This document shows positions 11,418 through 21,919 of a DNA stretch of 64,000 nucleotides, in pieces. Location of the stretch: contig JAOWCC010001501.1 in assembly GCA_030867875.1 (NCBI GenBank), positions 28,664,792 to 28,728,791 on the forward strand, in the 5' to 3' direction. Position 1 is the stretch's first letter. Each line of letters starts with the position of its first letter. Under the pieces are notes generated by a model. That model worked only from the letters and a program-made list of their open reading frames with translations. It did not search any database and had not been told where the DNA came from. The position numbers and the translations under genes were made by a program. The DNA is from Actinernus sp. WN-2022 (taxonomy: Eukaryota; Cnidaria; Anthozoa; Actiniaria; Actinernidae).

Positions 11418-12236
11418 AACACATTTCATGTACACCTACTTGATATGTACTTGCCACACAAGACTTAATGTTCTGCTAAAATGTCTGTTGCAAATACATT
11501 TCATGTACCGACCTACTTGATATGTATACTTGTCATATATATAAGAGCTGCCGTCTGGTGCAAATACATTTCATGTACACCTACTTGATATGTACTTGTC
11601 ACACAAGACTTAATGTTCTGCTAAAATTTGTGTTGCAAATACATTTCATGTACACCTACTTGATATGTACTTGTCATATAAGAGCTGCCGTCTGGTGCAA
11701 ATACATTTCGTGTACACCTATAGCTACTTGATATGTACTTGCCACACAAGACTTAATGTTCTTCTAAAATGTCTGTTGCAAATACATTTCATGTACACCT
11801 ACTTGATATGTACTTGTCATATATGGAGCTGCCGTCTGTTGCAAATACATTTCATGTACACCTACTTGGTATGTACTTGTCACACAAGACTTAAGGTTCT
11901 GCTAATGTGTCTGTTGCAAATACATATCATGTACACCTGGTCTTATATGACAAGAACATATCAAGTAGCCGTCTGTTGCAAATACATTTCATGTACACCT
12001 ACTTGATATGTACTTGTCACACAAGACCTAATTTTCTGCTAAAATGTATGTTGCAAATACATTTCATGTACACCTACTTGATATATACTTATCATATAAG
12101 ACCTGCCGTCTGTTGCAAATACATTTCATGTACACCTACTTGATATGTATTTGTCACACAAGACTTAATGTTCTGCTAAAATGTATGTTGCAAATACATT
12201 TCATCTACACCTACTTGATATGTATTTGACATGCAA
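11418..12236. repeat. Dimeric higher-order tandem repeat in right arm of E2
   Basis: Twelve monomers alternate between two forms. Form A (~75 bp) ends 'cacacaagacttaatgttct'; form B (~62 bp) ends 'cttgtcatataagagc' then 'tgccgtctg'. Both begin 'gcaaatacatttcatgtac' then 'acctacttgatatg'. Six A and six B monomers alternate, a ~138-bp higher-order unit. In the B monomer at 11912-11973 the inner 29 bases (11939-11967) are inverted. The 60-113-codon frames predicted across this block are translations of the repeat. Confidence 0.85.
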
Positions 12237-12762
12237 GAATACGAAACATACAAGTCAAGTACACTTCAATACACTACCTAAGTTGTACTTGACATCAGTA
12301 CAACACAAGTATTGTGGCAAGACTACTTCAAGAAATGCTTGAAGATCAGTCAAGTATATTCAAATACAGTGCAAATACATGCTTAACAATAACAAGTATA
12401 CTTCAAGACAAATCAAGTAGCATTCAAGTCTATTTCAAGTACCATGTAAGGACATCTAGTATTATAAGGGCTATGAATCACGAACGTGATGGCCATTCAC
12501 CCAAGCAAACGGGCAGCCTTGGTAGTATACCTGAAAATAACTGCTGCATTCTGTAGCTAACCTCTTCGGCTACTGACCTGGCAAAAGAGCTGCCTTGAAA
12601 AGTGGCCTGCTGTGCTGTGTGTATTGGTTTTGAAATTATAAACAACTATTATGTTTTGACAGTCGTAGGACAAATTCTCTTGACCGGGCCGAGCCGCTGA
12701 AAGAATGAAGCAAACTAGCTACCGACACATGCTAAATAGGCTTGAATTTCATGGTTGTTCAT
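12237..12762. repeat. Degenerate outer part of the right arm of E2
   Basis: This is a run of CAAGTA/TACTTG words, followed by a piece at 12555-12620 matching 6525-6590 inverted ('gccactyttcaag', 'tcttttgcyaggtcagt'). It joins the array to the well-conserved terminal 217 bases. No coding content was seen. Confidence 0.55.
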
Positions 12763-12989
12763 GACAGTGATCCACTGCCAAGCAAACGAACAGCCTTGCT
12801 GGTAGTTATATTCCTTGAAAAGAACTATTGTTCGCATTCGGCTTCTGAAAATTGCAACTAATCTATGCATTGTGAAACAGCTATGTGCTACGTCATCAGT
12901 ATGGAATTTTCTGCCTCGCTGCCCAGACGTCTCTTTTGCAAGTGGGGGAGTGATAAGAGTCAGCTGGTTTCCCAGGCTATGACCATGCA

Positions 12990-13376
12990 AGCTTTACACT
13001 TTCTAGGGCACCACACTGATCAAGAAATGTTTTAAGTGTTATTATTATATCTGGATCATGCAATCTACTAAAAAAATGTATAAACATACCGATAACTAAA
13101 TACAGGGCCCAGCATTTATTCTAGACCACAATGTTTATTGAAAACCCAGCCTTATAATTAATTTTAACTAAACATCTTGTCAATATACCATTTTACATGA
13201 ACCAGGGAATACCAGTTGTATTACTTTCCATATAATTATAGACAGAGGAAATAATGTTTCTGGTTTCAAAAGGACTACAAAAATGAAGTTGTCAAGCAAA
13301 TACGAAAAAGTGTTCATGTTTAAAAATACTGGGGCAGGTTCAAATACATGTACATGCAAGGGTTCAGTTGTTCAAA
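12990..13376. other. Spacer between E2 and the palindrome; nothing recognised
   Basis: AT-rich with short frames only. No repeat boundary was noticed until the left arm of the next palindrome. Confidence 0.4.
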
Positions 13377-13917
13377 GGGTGGATAAAAGGTGGGTAGAAT
13401 GCACATTACAATTTTCCCCACTATTTTGTCAAAACTGCTTGTCCTCTATGTTATTAACAAGTAATCGCATGGGTTCTCATAAACATAAGGATTAATTTCA
13501 CTTGTGTCTTCAAAATTGATAAAATTGCTTTGCTGCATGACTTGAGAAATTTTGTAAATTTTAAAATGTATGAAATGTATCCTTCATTTTAGTCAGCCCC
13601 ATTCTATTACCTATAAATATTAGAGAGGAGTATATACCCTTTATTTATTCCTAATTCACTGAGCCAGTGAGGATTTCATAAATGAGGCTCTCAACAACAA
13701 AAAAGATTAATGTCTAATAAACACTGGGTCAATATTATTATGGCTAAATTTTAAGTAAAGCATGGGCATTTGTTTGAGAAAATGCAGAATTACCTGAATT
13801 ACAAATGTTACCTGACTAAAATACATTGCAACTGGTACATGTACATGTACAATGTAAGTTGTATTTTCTTAAATACAAGCCCTGATATTTACTTATAAAA
13901 TTTGGCTCTGTAGACCA

Positions 13918-13998
13918 GGGCCCGGTTGTTCAAAGGGTGGATAACTTTATCCACTGGATAAATCCCTAAGCTATCAACCCTTTGAACAACCTGGTCCA
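13918..13998. mobile_element. Short MITE, GTTGTTCAAAGGGTGGATA family
   Basis: The string CGGTTGTTCAAAGGGTGGAT is followed by repeated TTATCCACTGGATAAATCC words and closes with the inverse end 'ccctttgaacaacctgg'. Relatives are at 43233-43347 and 46986-47303. It occupies the exact centre of the large palindrome. Confidence 0.75.
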
Positions 13999-14411
13999 CA
14001 GAGCCAAATTTCATGAAATGCCAGGGCTTCTATTTGAGAAAATACAAATTACATTGAACATGTACTGCAATGCATTTTAGTCATGTAACCTCTGCAATGA
14101 TTCAAGTAATTCTGCATTTTCTTAAACAAATGCCGATGCTTTATCTAAAATTTAGCCATAATAATATTAACCGAGTGTTTATTAGACATAATATTTTTTG
14201 TTGTAGAGCCTCTGAAATCTTCACTGGCTCAGGGAACCAGGAATAAAAAAATTGGGCACTCCTCTCTAATATTTATAGGTCATCATATGGGGTCAAGTAA
14301 AATGAAGGACTAATTTCACATGTTTTTAAACTTTACAAAATTTCCCAAGTCATGCAGCGATCAGAGCAATTTTATCAACTTTGAAGACACAAGTGAAATT
14401 AATTATAATCC

Positions 14412-15842
14412 TTAAAGGGATACCCGAGTGAAAAACACATTTGGGCTCAAAAGCACCTTTCAGATGTACTTTCTTCAGAAAATGTATTAAAATTTGATTA
14501 AACTTTTTCATAGTTGAGAACGAGCCCCTCAAAGTTGGTCCCGCGAAGACCTGGGTGCCGCCATTTTGTTCACATTAATTCCTGTGACGTTTTTTACGTC
14601 ACTTCGTCCCACCGGAGTCTTGCGGCTAACTTGTAGCGACTTGTTTTCTTTGTAGAATTTTCACACGCTCGGAATTAGAGTAGATTTTCATCGATATGGC
14701 AGAGCAATTTCGTACTAGAACAAAAATATGATGAAGACGATATTGTGAGAGAAGTTCAGAAGACTGGGAGGACGAGGAAACGCATGTGGAAGGCGAACAA
14801 CAAAAGGCGACTACCGAGCTAGTGCTATAAAGATTCGCTGTATGTTTTTGTATGGAACTTGTCAGCCTTAAACACAAGACTAAAGGTAGATTATTACAAT
14901 ATTGATATCGGCATAGCAATCGAAACTTGTTTAATTTGACCCAGATATATAATCAGGGTGTAGCAAGCCACATAATTTTAATTTCGTTCCTAACTGATGT
15001 GTTGTGAAACAGCGCGCGCACGCCAAGTTCCACCACAAACATGCCAGGCTTGATCGCGCCAATGCTTTCAAACAATTTAATAAGGGAATGGAATTATTTT
15101 TGCAATAAAATTGCTCCGAGTGTCTCATTCTTGTGTCATTGCATATATTCTGCTATGTTGGGCAAGTTATGACCAGTTTTAACAGGGAGATTTTAACTTT
15201 TCAGGTGTTTCAGTTGCACAAAGCCATGCAGTCTGTACAGATCGAACCGGATAACTCGCAAATTATATAGCCCCAATAATACATGTTTCGAAAGCAATGC
15301 CAATATCAATATTGTCATACTATACCTTATTAGTCTTGTGTTTAAGGCTGACAAGTTCCATACAAAAACACACAGCGAATCTTTACATCGTAGCACAACA
15401 CCAGTTTTGCACTACGATGTAGCTCGGTAGTCGCCTTTTGTTGTTCGTCTGATATTTTCGCCATCCACATGCTTTTCCTCGTCCTCCGAGTCTTCTGAAC
15501 TTCTCTCACAATATCGTCTTCATCATATTTTTGTTCTAGTATGAAATTGCTCTGCCATATCGATGAAAATCTACTCTAATTCCGAGCGTGTGAAAATTCT
15601 ACAAAGGAAACAAGTCGCTTCAAGTTAGCCGTAAGACTCCGGTGGGACGTAGTGACGTAAAAAACGTCACAGGAATTAATGTGAACAAAATGGCGGCGCC
15701 CAGGTCTTCGCGGGGCCAACTTTGAGGGGCTCGTTCTCAACTCTGAAAAAGTTTAATCAAATTTTAATACATTTCCTGAAGAAAGTACATCTGAAAGGTG
15801 CTTTTGAGCCCAAATGTGTTTTTCACTCGGGTATCCCTTTAA
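14412..15842. mobile_element. TTAA-target foldback element with ~520-bp inverted arms
   Basis: TTAA borders both ends (14412-14415 and 15839-15842), and the ends inside are AGGGATACCCGAGTG and its inverse. The arms run from 14416 to about 14932 and from about 15290 to 15838 and are highly similar; the ~350-base loop is unrelated. The undisturbed palindrome arm reads TTAT where this arm has the TTAA pair, so the insertion site is directly visible. TTAA duplication is typical of the piggyBac and Kolobok superfamilies; no transposase frame is present, so the choice is open. Predicted 60-99-codon frames in the arms are mirror copies, not genes. Confidence 0.9.
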
Positions 15843-15935
15843 GTTAATGAGGACCCATGTGATTACTTGTTAATAACAGAGGTCAAACGTTTTGACAAAA
15901 TAGTGGAATAAATTGTAATGTGCATTCTATCTCAT

Positions 15936-16499
15936 GGGAAAACTGGGTTAGTGTCAAATATCAAACAACATGAACACAAGACACAATTTGTATTGTTCAA
16001 GAAACTTGCTTGACTAGTTATTACTTGTGCCAGGCCTTTGGCCTCCCAATTAACAAAGTTTTGCAAGTGTTTATCAAGCAATCAAAAGGACACAATTTTG
16101 CCCCCAATAAGAAAAAATACATGTACATTCTTCATCAGCTAATCAGATTTTCAGTAAACATTGCTTTTGTATTGATATGTCCAGTTATGTGACACATCAA
16201 TATATACATCAACGATCAACCATCACGAGTCCACAAAAACCCAAAAAATCCTGCCGTCTTCTCTGATGAGTTACTTATGATAATTATACAAACTTATAAA
16301 ATATGAACCAATCAAAGATCACTACCAGGTTTTCTGGTAGTGACATCACTGGATGGCATTATCTTCGAATGAATTCAGACGTCTCTCTCGGGAGGAACGA
16401 ACCAGAGGAGACAGCTGAAATGTTCCTAGCATTTATTTTAAAATGCCCCTAGCATTTATTTAAAATCACCCTGCTCATACATTATACAGATACCTACGG
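15936..16499. other. Spacer with a partial hairpin-like piece; otherwise nothing recognised
   Basis: At 16015-16070, 'ttacttgtgccaggccttt' then 'ggcc' resembles the second head of the copy at 57157 but is decayed. The rest is AT-rich with short frames only. A TCTGGTAGTGACATCACTGG-like piece near 16330 has a small inverted repeat (accaggttttctggt). Confidence 0.4.
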
Positions 16500-16868
16500 C
16501 TTTAGTCCCACGCAGTCCAGTTTCAGAACGAGTTTACCTGGCGAAAACAAAGCTTTTTATTCTCCTGGGACTCAACATGGATGCCGCGTTATGAAACCCC
16601 ATGGGTGTCTCGGGGAAACAAATTCACTGCTTTTCGAGGGTGACAGTGTTTTGTTATACCTCCCAAGTCAACAACATAGCGAACTGCATACGTATATATG
16701 CATGGTTTCCGAATTTCATGTTAGGGAATTGAACTTACGGAAGGTACGTTTGTATCAGGGAGTTGTACAAAATATCTTAATATTTTCGGTGACCCACCCC
16801 TCCTCTTTACTAAACATTTCCATGGTCCCTCGCTTGAAGTTACAAGAAAATATGTAACCCTTCTTTAA
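16500..16868 (+). repeat. Unit 0 of the LINE array (terminal part only)
   Basis: From 'tttagtcccacgcagtccag' onward this matches 27275-27490 and 32260-32640, ending in 'gtaacccttc' and TTTAA. It is the tail of an upstream array unit. The following array unit resumes at 23976, after the TTAA-target element that separates them. Confidence 0.75.
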
Positions 16869-16875
16869 GGGTGCG

Positions 16876-17039
16876 TGTAACGATATCTGAGCTGCAATGT
16901 TACTTCCGGTCATGTGACGTCATCTTTGACCTTGACCATGCGTTCGTTTCTTTGTACTTTGAGGGGGAACGTACGTGCAGTAAACTACAGAGCCAGAACC
17001 AGAGTTGTCCCTCTTTAGTCCACTTGAGACCACGATACA
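16876..17039 (+). repeat. 5' LTR of the Gypsy element
   Basis: 164 bases, TGTAACG...GATACA, with one difference from the 3' LTR (CACTT here, CCCTT there, near position 17021). It contains 'tgacgtcatc', a CRE-like palindrome that could serve transcription, but this is only a sequence match. Confidence 0.95.
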
Positions 17040-17057
17040 TGGTGTCAGAATCGTAAC
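17040..17057 (+). promoter_or_regulatory. Primer-binding site (TGGTGTCAGAATCG)
   Basis: It starts immediately after the LTR with TGG, the complement of the tRNA 3' CCA, followed by TGTCAGAATCG. The position is the one used to prime minus-strand DNA synthesis. The tRNA species cannot be fixed without the host tRNA set. Confidence 0.75.
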
Positions 17058-17152
17058 ACACGCCTAAGGAACAGATTTACTCTTCATTGATAACTTTTGG
17101 GTGGAAATTAAGAGCCAAAGTGTGTTGTTTTGTGAGTTTTGTTTCAGGAATC

Positions 17153-17766
17153 ATGCCGAGCGATCCACCAGTGTCTTCCAGCTCGACAGGCTCGTCTCAG
17201 CCAACACAAGCTCAAGCAATTCCTGCTCAGTGTATACAGTCCATCATTCCGTTGCCGTCGAAGTTAGAGTTAAAAGGAAACTTGGCAGTCAACTGGAAAA
17301 GGTTCAAGCGTTTATGGAACAACTACGAAATCGCCTCGAGGCTTCGAGACCAAAACAACGAGCTCCGAACAGCAACCTTGCTGACTTGTATCGGCCCCGA
17401 TGTGTTGGAAATCTACGATGGTCTGCCCTTCCAGAGCGAGGAGGAAAAGACAGACATCAAAAGGGTGATGGAGCTGCTAGAGGTCTACTGCGTGGGAGAG
17501 ACGAACGAAACCTACGAGAGGTATATGTTTAATAGGAAGGATCAAGAATCTGGTGAGTCGTTCGATTCTTATCTCACAACCCTAAGGTCACTAGCCAAAA
17601 CATGCAACTTTGGAGAGCTCAAGGATAGCATGATCCGTGATAGAATTGTTGTGGGAATTAGAGATAACAGCACTCGCAAAAAATTGCTCACTGAATAAAT
17701 GCATTGATATTTGTCGCGCGAATGAAACCACAGCAAAGCAATTAAAGGAAATGACCCAGAACGAAG
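17153..17766 (+). pseudogene. Gypsy gag, frameshifted
   Basis: The ATG at 17153 opens a 181-codon frame to a TAA at 17696-17698. It has a Ser/Gln-rich N-terminus, then a capsid-like region with the gag word LDSYL-type 'FDSYLTTLR' and 'RDRIVVGI'. The upstream in-frame ATG at 17087 lies in the leader and was not preferred. After the stop, the homologous reading continues in the next frame (CIDICRANETTAKQLK, ~17699-17760). It then shifts back to the original frame before the nucleocapsid Cys/His motifs (17786-17890), which lie in the same frame as pol. Two frameshifts therefore break gag, one after KKLLTE and one after MTQNE. The second Cys/His knuckle has Tyr in place of its first Cys. The gag product would bind RNA and assemble particles in an intact copy. 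Confidence 0.85.
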
Positions 17767-17767
17767 A

Positions 17768-20071
17768 GAATCTCCCGCACCGATTAAATGTAAATTTTGC
17801 CACAAGACCCATCCCAGAAAAAAGGAGCTATGTCCAGCATGGCAGCAACAATACAATGACTGTGGCAAAAATAACCATTTCGCTGGCTCGCCTGTGTGTC
17901 AAAGTGCTAGCAAACAGCAAAAGAAAAAGCCAGTGCATAGTATAGAGAGCGTTCAAGAGTCAGATGATAGTGATGATTATCTATTCAGTGTGGAATCTGT
18001 GGGCTCATTGAGTGCTAAGAATTGTCGCAAAAAGATATTTGCAAACATGCGTGTGAGAGATGAGACAGTAAAATTCCAACTTGATTGCGGCGCAACAGTC
18101 AATATTCTCCCAGTGGATCTGTACCAGAAAGTGTTCAATGACCCAAAGCTCACCCAACTGCAGAAAACCGATACCACCCTCGTAATGTTTAACAAATCAG
18201 AGCTGAACACCCTAGGATCCGTGAAAGTTAAGACTCGGAATCCTAAGAACGATCAAGTCCTTTTGGCGGAATATGTCGTTGTTGCTGAGGGGCACATGGC
18301 AATACTAGGCGCGCAGGCTATCCAACAGTTTCATCTCATAACTGTTAACTCTGACAATATCATGTCTGTGACCGACACGACTTTAGCACAGTCTGATATA
18401 GTCAGCGAGTTCAAAGATGTGTTCACGGGAGAAGGGAAATTAGACGAAAAGCTCCAGCTCGAAATTGACAAATCGGTAACCCCTGTCGCGCTTCCCGTGA
18501 GGAAAGTCCCGTTTGCAGGAATAGAGCCCCTGAAAATTGAGATAGATCGGCTAGTAGATAAAGGAGTCTTGGAACCAGTCGAGGTCCCCACTGACTGGAT
18601 TTCGTCGATGGTTGTAGTGAAAAAAAGCAACGGTAAAATACGGCTGTGTATTGATCCCAAGCCCTTAAACAAAGCGCTGAAGAGAAACCACTACCCTTTA
18701 CCGGTGATCGACGATCTGCTAGCACAACTGACGAAGGCCAAAGTATTCAGCGTGGTTGATGCAAAGAACGGGTTTTGGCACGTCCAGCTCGAGGAGGAGA
18801 GCAGCTACCTCACCACATTCGGTACCCCGTGGGGCAGATACAGGTGGACCCGCATGCCGTTTGGAATGTCACCCGCCCCAGAGGAGTTCCAGAGAAGGCT
18901 CGAACACGCCTTAGAGGGTCTAGATGGAGTGATGCCAATCTTTGATGACATCCTCATTTTCGGTGTAGGCGAGACGCACGCCGAGGCCCTGACAAACCAT
19001 GACACAAAGCTAAGGGAGCTGTTGGAGCGTTGCCGCGCTAAGGGCATCAAGCTAAATAAAGAGAAGCTAAAGCTCCGCCGCCAAGAAGTGAATTTCATGG
19101 GTCACGTGATATCTGAGGAAGGTCTGAAACCTGATCCAGCCAAACAGCAGGGCATCAAGGAGATGCCAACTCCTGAAAGCAAACAAGATGTAAAGAGACT
19201 ACTGGGAATGGTAAACTACCTGCAGCGTTTCGCACCCAACCTGTCCGAGGCCACAGCCCCAATGAGAGACCTTCTGAAGGAGGAGAATCAGTTCCGCTGG
19301 GAGGAAGAAGTGCAAGGACGGAGTTTCGAAACAGTCAAGACGATAATCTCGGAAGCCCCAGTCCTAAAATTCTTTGACCCCAAAGACAACGTCGAACTCC
19401 AGTGTGACGCGTCCGAGAGAGGCCTGGGAGCCTGCCTAATGCAAAACGGGCAACCAGTAGCCTACGCTTCACGATCAATGACAGAAACAGAGACCAACTA
19501 CGCTCAAATAGAAAAAGAGATGCTGGCGATCGTGTTTGGGGTAGAGCGCTTCGGGCAATGCGTGTATGGTCGACCAGTCCATGTACAAACAGACCATAAA
19601 CCACTTGAGAGTATTTACAAGAAGAGCCTGATTAGCGCACCAAAGCGACTCAAACGTATGCTGCTGAGACTGCAGAAATTTGACCTGAAAGTCACATACA
19701 AGAAAGGATCAGAAATGGTCTTAGCAGACACTCTTAGTAGAGCGTTCCCAATGCGCAACAGTGCCAGCAGAGCAGAAACAGAAGACGTAGTCTATCTGGA
19801 AGAATTGAGAGGAGATACGGAGAGAGATACAGAGAGTATCAATATGATACAATACCTTCCCGTTACTGAAGAAACTCAATCTGCGATCCAGAAGGCCACA
19901 GAAATCGATGCCGTTTTAAGAGAGCTTAAAACAACCATCAGGAAGGGTTGGCCAGCGTCAAATGAAGACATTGCAGTTAGCATCAAGGATTATTTCCCCT
20001 TTAGAGATGAGCTCTCACTGCAAAACGGGCTAGTTTTCAAAGGTGAGAGGCTAGTCATCCCAGCAGGTATA
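17768..20071 (+). pseudogene. Gypsy pol, 5' part: nucleocapsid end, protease, RT, RNase H
   Basis: One long frame runs through 20128, but its last codons (20072-20128) belong to the inserted MITE. Counting from the ATG at 17894: aspartic protease active site DCGAT at residue 64; reverse transcriptase with 'WISSMVVVKK', 'DAKNGFWHVQL' and 'MPFGMSPAPEEFQ'; catalytic FDD at residues 350-352, where Gypsy elements usually have YxDD or a variant such as ADD; RNase H beginning at the CDAS Asp (residue 505) with 'TETNYAQIEKEMLAIV' and 'TDHKPLESI'. The frame is open over all these domains. The 3' end is cut off in the integrase zinc-binding region. The polyprotein would copy RNA into DNA in a cytoplasmic particle. 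Confidence 0.93.
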
Positions 20072-20481
20072 CACGACTTTCATAATGGCCGCCTCCTAAT
20101 TTGCATATGTGATTTCCTGTTTCGGTAGTTTATCCACATGTATATAAAATATAAACATTGCCATGTGAAAGAGCATGTTGACATTAGTGAACTTATGAAA
20201 GTTGAGTGCTGTAGCTTATAAAGCAATGAAGTTACATTCAGTTGAAATTAGAGAGATTTGTATGAGAAAACAACGGAGGCCTTACTAGCCTCGCTTTCAT
20301 ATTTTTCTGCATTACAAATGCTTATAGCTCAACAGCAATTTTCCACATTGCTCCAAAACTCAAAACAATTACTAGTTATAATGTAATATTTCATGTGGTA
20401 GCATTGGTTTCCCCCTACAGATTTATCTTCCAAATTATGCAAATTAGGAGGTGGCTAGCGGCGGCCATTATGAAAGTCGTG
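20072..20481. mobile_element. 410-bp MITE inserted in the Gypsy integrase
   Basis: The ends are CACGACTTTCATAATGGCCG, perfect over 22 bases, and TATA is duplicated (20068-20071 and 20482-20485). A second inverted word, 'ctcctaatttgcata', lies further inside, offset by ~13 bases in the right arm. Deleting the element and one TATA restores the pol reading frame across the joint. The duplication fits a TA-target element of the Tc1/mariner type, with the outer TA pairs possibly part of the target. No coding capacity is present. Confidence 0.92.
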
Positions 20482-20485
20482 TATA

Positions 20486-21649
20486 AGAGATGACATGCTA
20501 GTGAAGATACACGCAAGTCACATAGGCATCCAAGGGTGTTAGCGCAGAGCAAGAGAAGTTCTCTACTGGCCTGGTATGAATAAAGATGTTGAAGAATATG
20601 TTGCCAAGTGTGAAGTCTGCAATAGCCACCCAGCAGAGCAAGGCAAAGAGCCACTGATCTGTCACGAAATCCCGTCGAGACCTTGGGAGAAGGTAGGAAT
20701 TGATATGTTTGAACTCGAGGGTAAAGAATTTGTTGTTACAGTTGACTACTACTCAAGCTTCTTCGAGATCGACAAATTGAACACGAAGACCGCAAAGGAA
20801 GTTATACGGAAGGTTAAGGCTCACTTGGCCAGGCACGGCATTCCAGACCAAGTGATCTCAGACAATGGGCAACCATTTGCATCAGCTGACTTCCAAGACT
20901 TCGCCAGTTTGTACGGTTTTGAGCACTTGACAAGCTCCCCAACCTACGCACAGTCCAATGGAAAGGTAGAAAACGCTGTCAAGACAGCAAAGAGGCTGAC
21001 GAGGAAGGCCCTCGTGACAAAGAGTGATCCACAATTGGCTCTACTAGACTGGAGAAACACTCCTACCGAAACACTAAACACATCTCCAGTGCAGAGAATC
21101 TTCGGCAGAGGAAGAAAGACATTGCTACCGACATCTAACCGACTCCTGAAGCCGAAAATACCAGAAGATGTAGAGCAGAAACTTAAACTACAGAAGGCAA
21201 AGCAAAGCATCAACTACAACAAAGGTGCAAAAGAGCTAGAAGAGCTTCGTCCAGGAGACATTGTACGTTTACAACCGCAGAGGTCTGTAGGAAAGGGTAA
21301 AGAGTGGCTACAGGCTAGAGTAGAGGGAAAGGTGGACATTAGGTCCTACCAAGTGCGAACAGAGGACGGCAGAGTGTACAGGCGAAACAGAAGGCACTTA
21401 CGGCTACCACAGGCTCGTAGGGCACCATCCTCCTCAGCTAGTGCAAACCCGAGTGACAAACCACCACCGCAACCCACTTCCCCATCCCAAGTTGCGAGCA
21501 ACGAGCAACAGCACATGCCACCTACGGGAGACACCACAGAGAAGCCGAGCAAACAAACGCCAGCTTCACCCAAAGAGAGCAAGCCGGATTCACCTGTGAC
21601 GACTACACGGAGTGGAAGGGTTGTAAGACCTCCAGTACGCTTTCAGTGA
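20486..21649 (+). pseudogene. Gypsy pol, 3' part: integrase
   Basis: In the frame restored by removing the MITE, the HHCC zinc-binding part runs HASHIG to KCEVC, broken by one TAG stop at 20540-20542. The longest remaining frame starts at the ATG at 20576 (357 codons). The catalytic core has Asp in 'GIDMF', Asp in 'ISDNGQPF' and Glu in 'NGKVENAV', the D,D-35-E set. After the core come 'ELRPGDIVRLQP' and 'VYRRNRRHLR', then a Pro/Ser-rich tail ending at 21649. It would join element DNA to host DNA. There is no chromodomain. The stop and the MITE make this copy unable to supply full integrase. Confidence 0.93.
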
Positions 21650-21735
21650 TAGAACTAACGGACATGACTCGATTGATTATTCATTTAAATAGGACAGTGA
21701 CATTTAGTTCCATTTTAGTTGTTTTATGAGTTCCG

Positions 21736-21750
21736 TTAAAGAAGGGAAGA
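21736..21750 (+). promoter_or_regulatory. Polypurine tract before the 3' LTR
   Basis: The string 'gttaaagaagggaaga' is immediately followed by the LTR start TGTAACG. A purine run in this place primes plus-strand synthesis in LTR retroelements. Confidence 0.85.
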
Positions 21751-21914
21751 TGTAACGATATCTGAGCTGCAATGTTACTTCCGGTCATGTGACGTCATCT
21801 TTGACCTTGACCATGCGTTCGTTTCTTTGTACTTTGAGGGGGAACGTACGTGCAGTAAACTACAGAGCCAGAACCAGAGTTGTCCCTCTTTAGTCCCCTT
21901 GAGACCACGATACA
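21751..21914 (+). repeat. 3' LTR of the Gypsy element
   Basis: 164 bases, one mismatch to the 5' LTR, followed directly by the duplicated target GTGCG. Confidence 0.95.
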
Positions 21915-21919
21915 GTGCG

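Larger units (their letters stand above)
6129..12979. mobile_element. Large long-arm element E2 with perfect 9-bp target-site duplication
   Basis: The left end reads TAGCCTGGGAAACCAGCTG and the right end is its exact inverse. The nine bases TGACCATGC flank both ends (6120-6128 and 12980-12988), so the borders are firm. The element is 6,851 bases long. Matching arm segments are 6129-6345 with 12763-12979, about 6525-6590 with 12555-12620, and a 265-bp repeat unit with 11230-11400. The arms hold TACTTGAA/GTAC-rich tandem arrays that differ in type between sides. The ~3.3-kb centre has no transposase-like frame (longest 96 codons). Nine-base duplications are typical of Mutator-like elements, but no protein confirms the superfamily. 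The element must be moved by a transposase encoded elsewhere, if it still moves. Confidence 0.85.
13377..15935. repeat. Large palindrome, arms ~530 bp, split by a TTAA element
   Basis: Bases 13392-13917 return inverted at 13999-14411 plus 15843-15931, with moderate divergence. Shared words include 'gaagacacaagtgaaatta', 'tctaatatttatagg' and 'ttactgaaccag'-like pieces. The exact centre (13918-13998) is a short MITE of the GTTGTTCAAAGGGTGGATA type, and part of the same MITE sits at the left outer edge (13377-13398). The right arm is interrupted by the foldback element at 14412-15842; the left arm shows the uninterrupted version. No coding frame is conserved between the arms. Confidence 0.8.
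16876..21914 (+). mobile_element. Complete Ty3/Gypsy LTR retrotransposon with 5-bp target duplication
   Basis: Two 164-bp LTRs (16876-17039 and 21751-21914) begin TGTAACG and end GATACA, differing at one base. GTGCG flanks both sides (16871-16875 and 21915-21919). Order inside: primer-binding site, gag, protease, reverse transcriptase, RNase H, integrase, polypurine tract. This order and the integrase position mark Ty3/Gypsy; no chromodomain is seen at the integrase end. The element is 5,039 bases including a 410-bp MITE. Gag has two frameshifts, and the integrase region has the MITE and one stop, so this copy cannot make a full polyprotein. Confidence 0.96.

Noticed and set aside
11332..12229. 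Several overlapping + strand frames of 60-113 codons with repeated 'IHFMYTYLICTCHTR' translations
   Set aside because: They are read-through of the A/B satellite in E2; the repeat explains the peptide periodicity and there is no start, splice or family support.
11418..12236. CRISPR array
   Set aside because: The spacers are themselves repeated and the genome is eukaryotic; this is a tandem satellite.
14350..15396. Minus-strand frames of 60-97 codons around 14626, 14931 and 15193
   Set aside because: They lie in the inverted arms and loop of the TTAA foldback element; the mirror arms do not keep the frames.
17101..17532. 143-codon frame overlapping gag
   Set aside because: A shadow of gag in another frame; the gag frame carries the family pattern.
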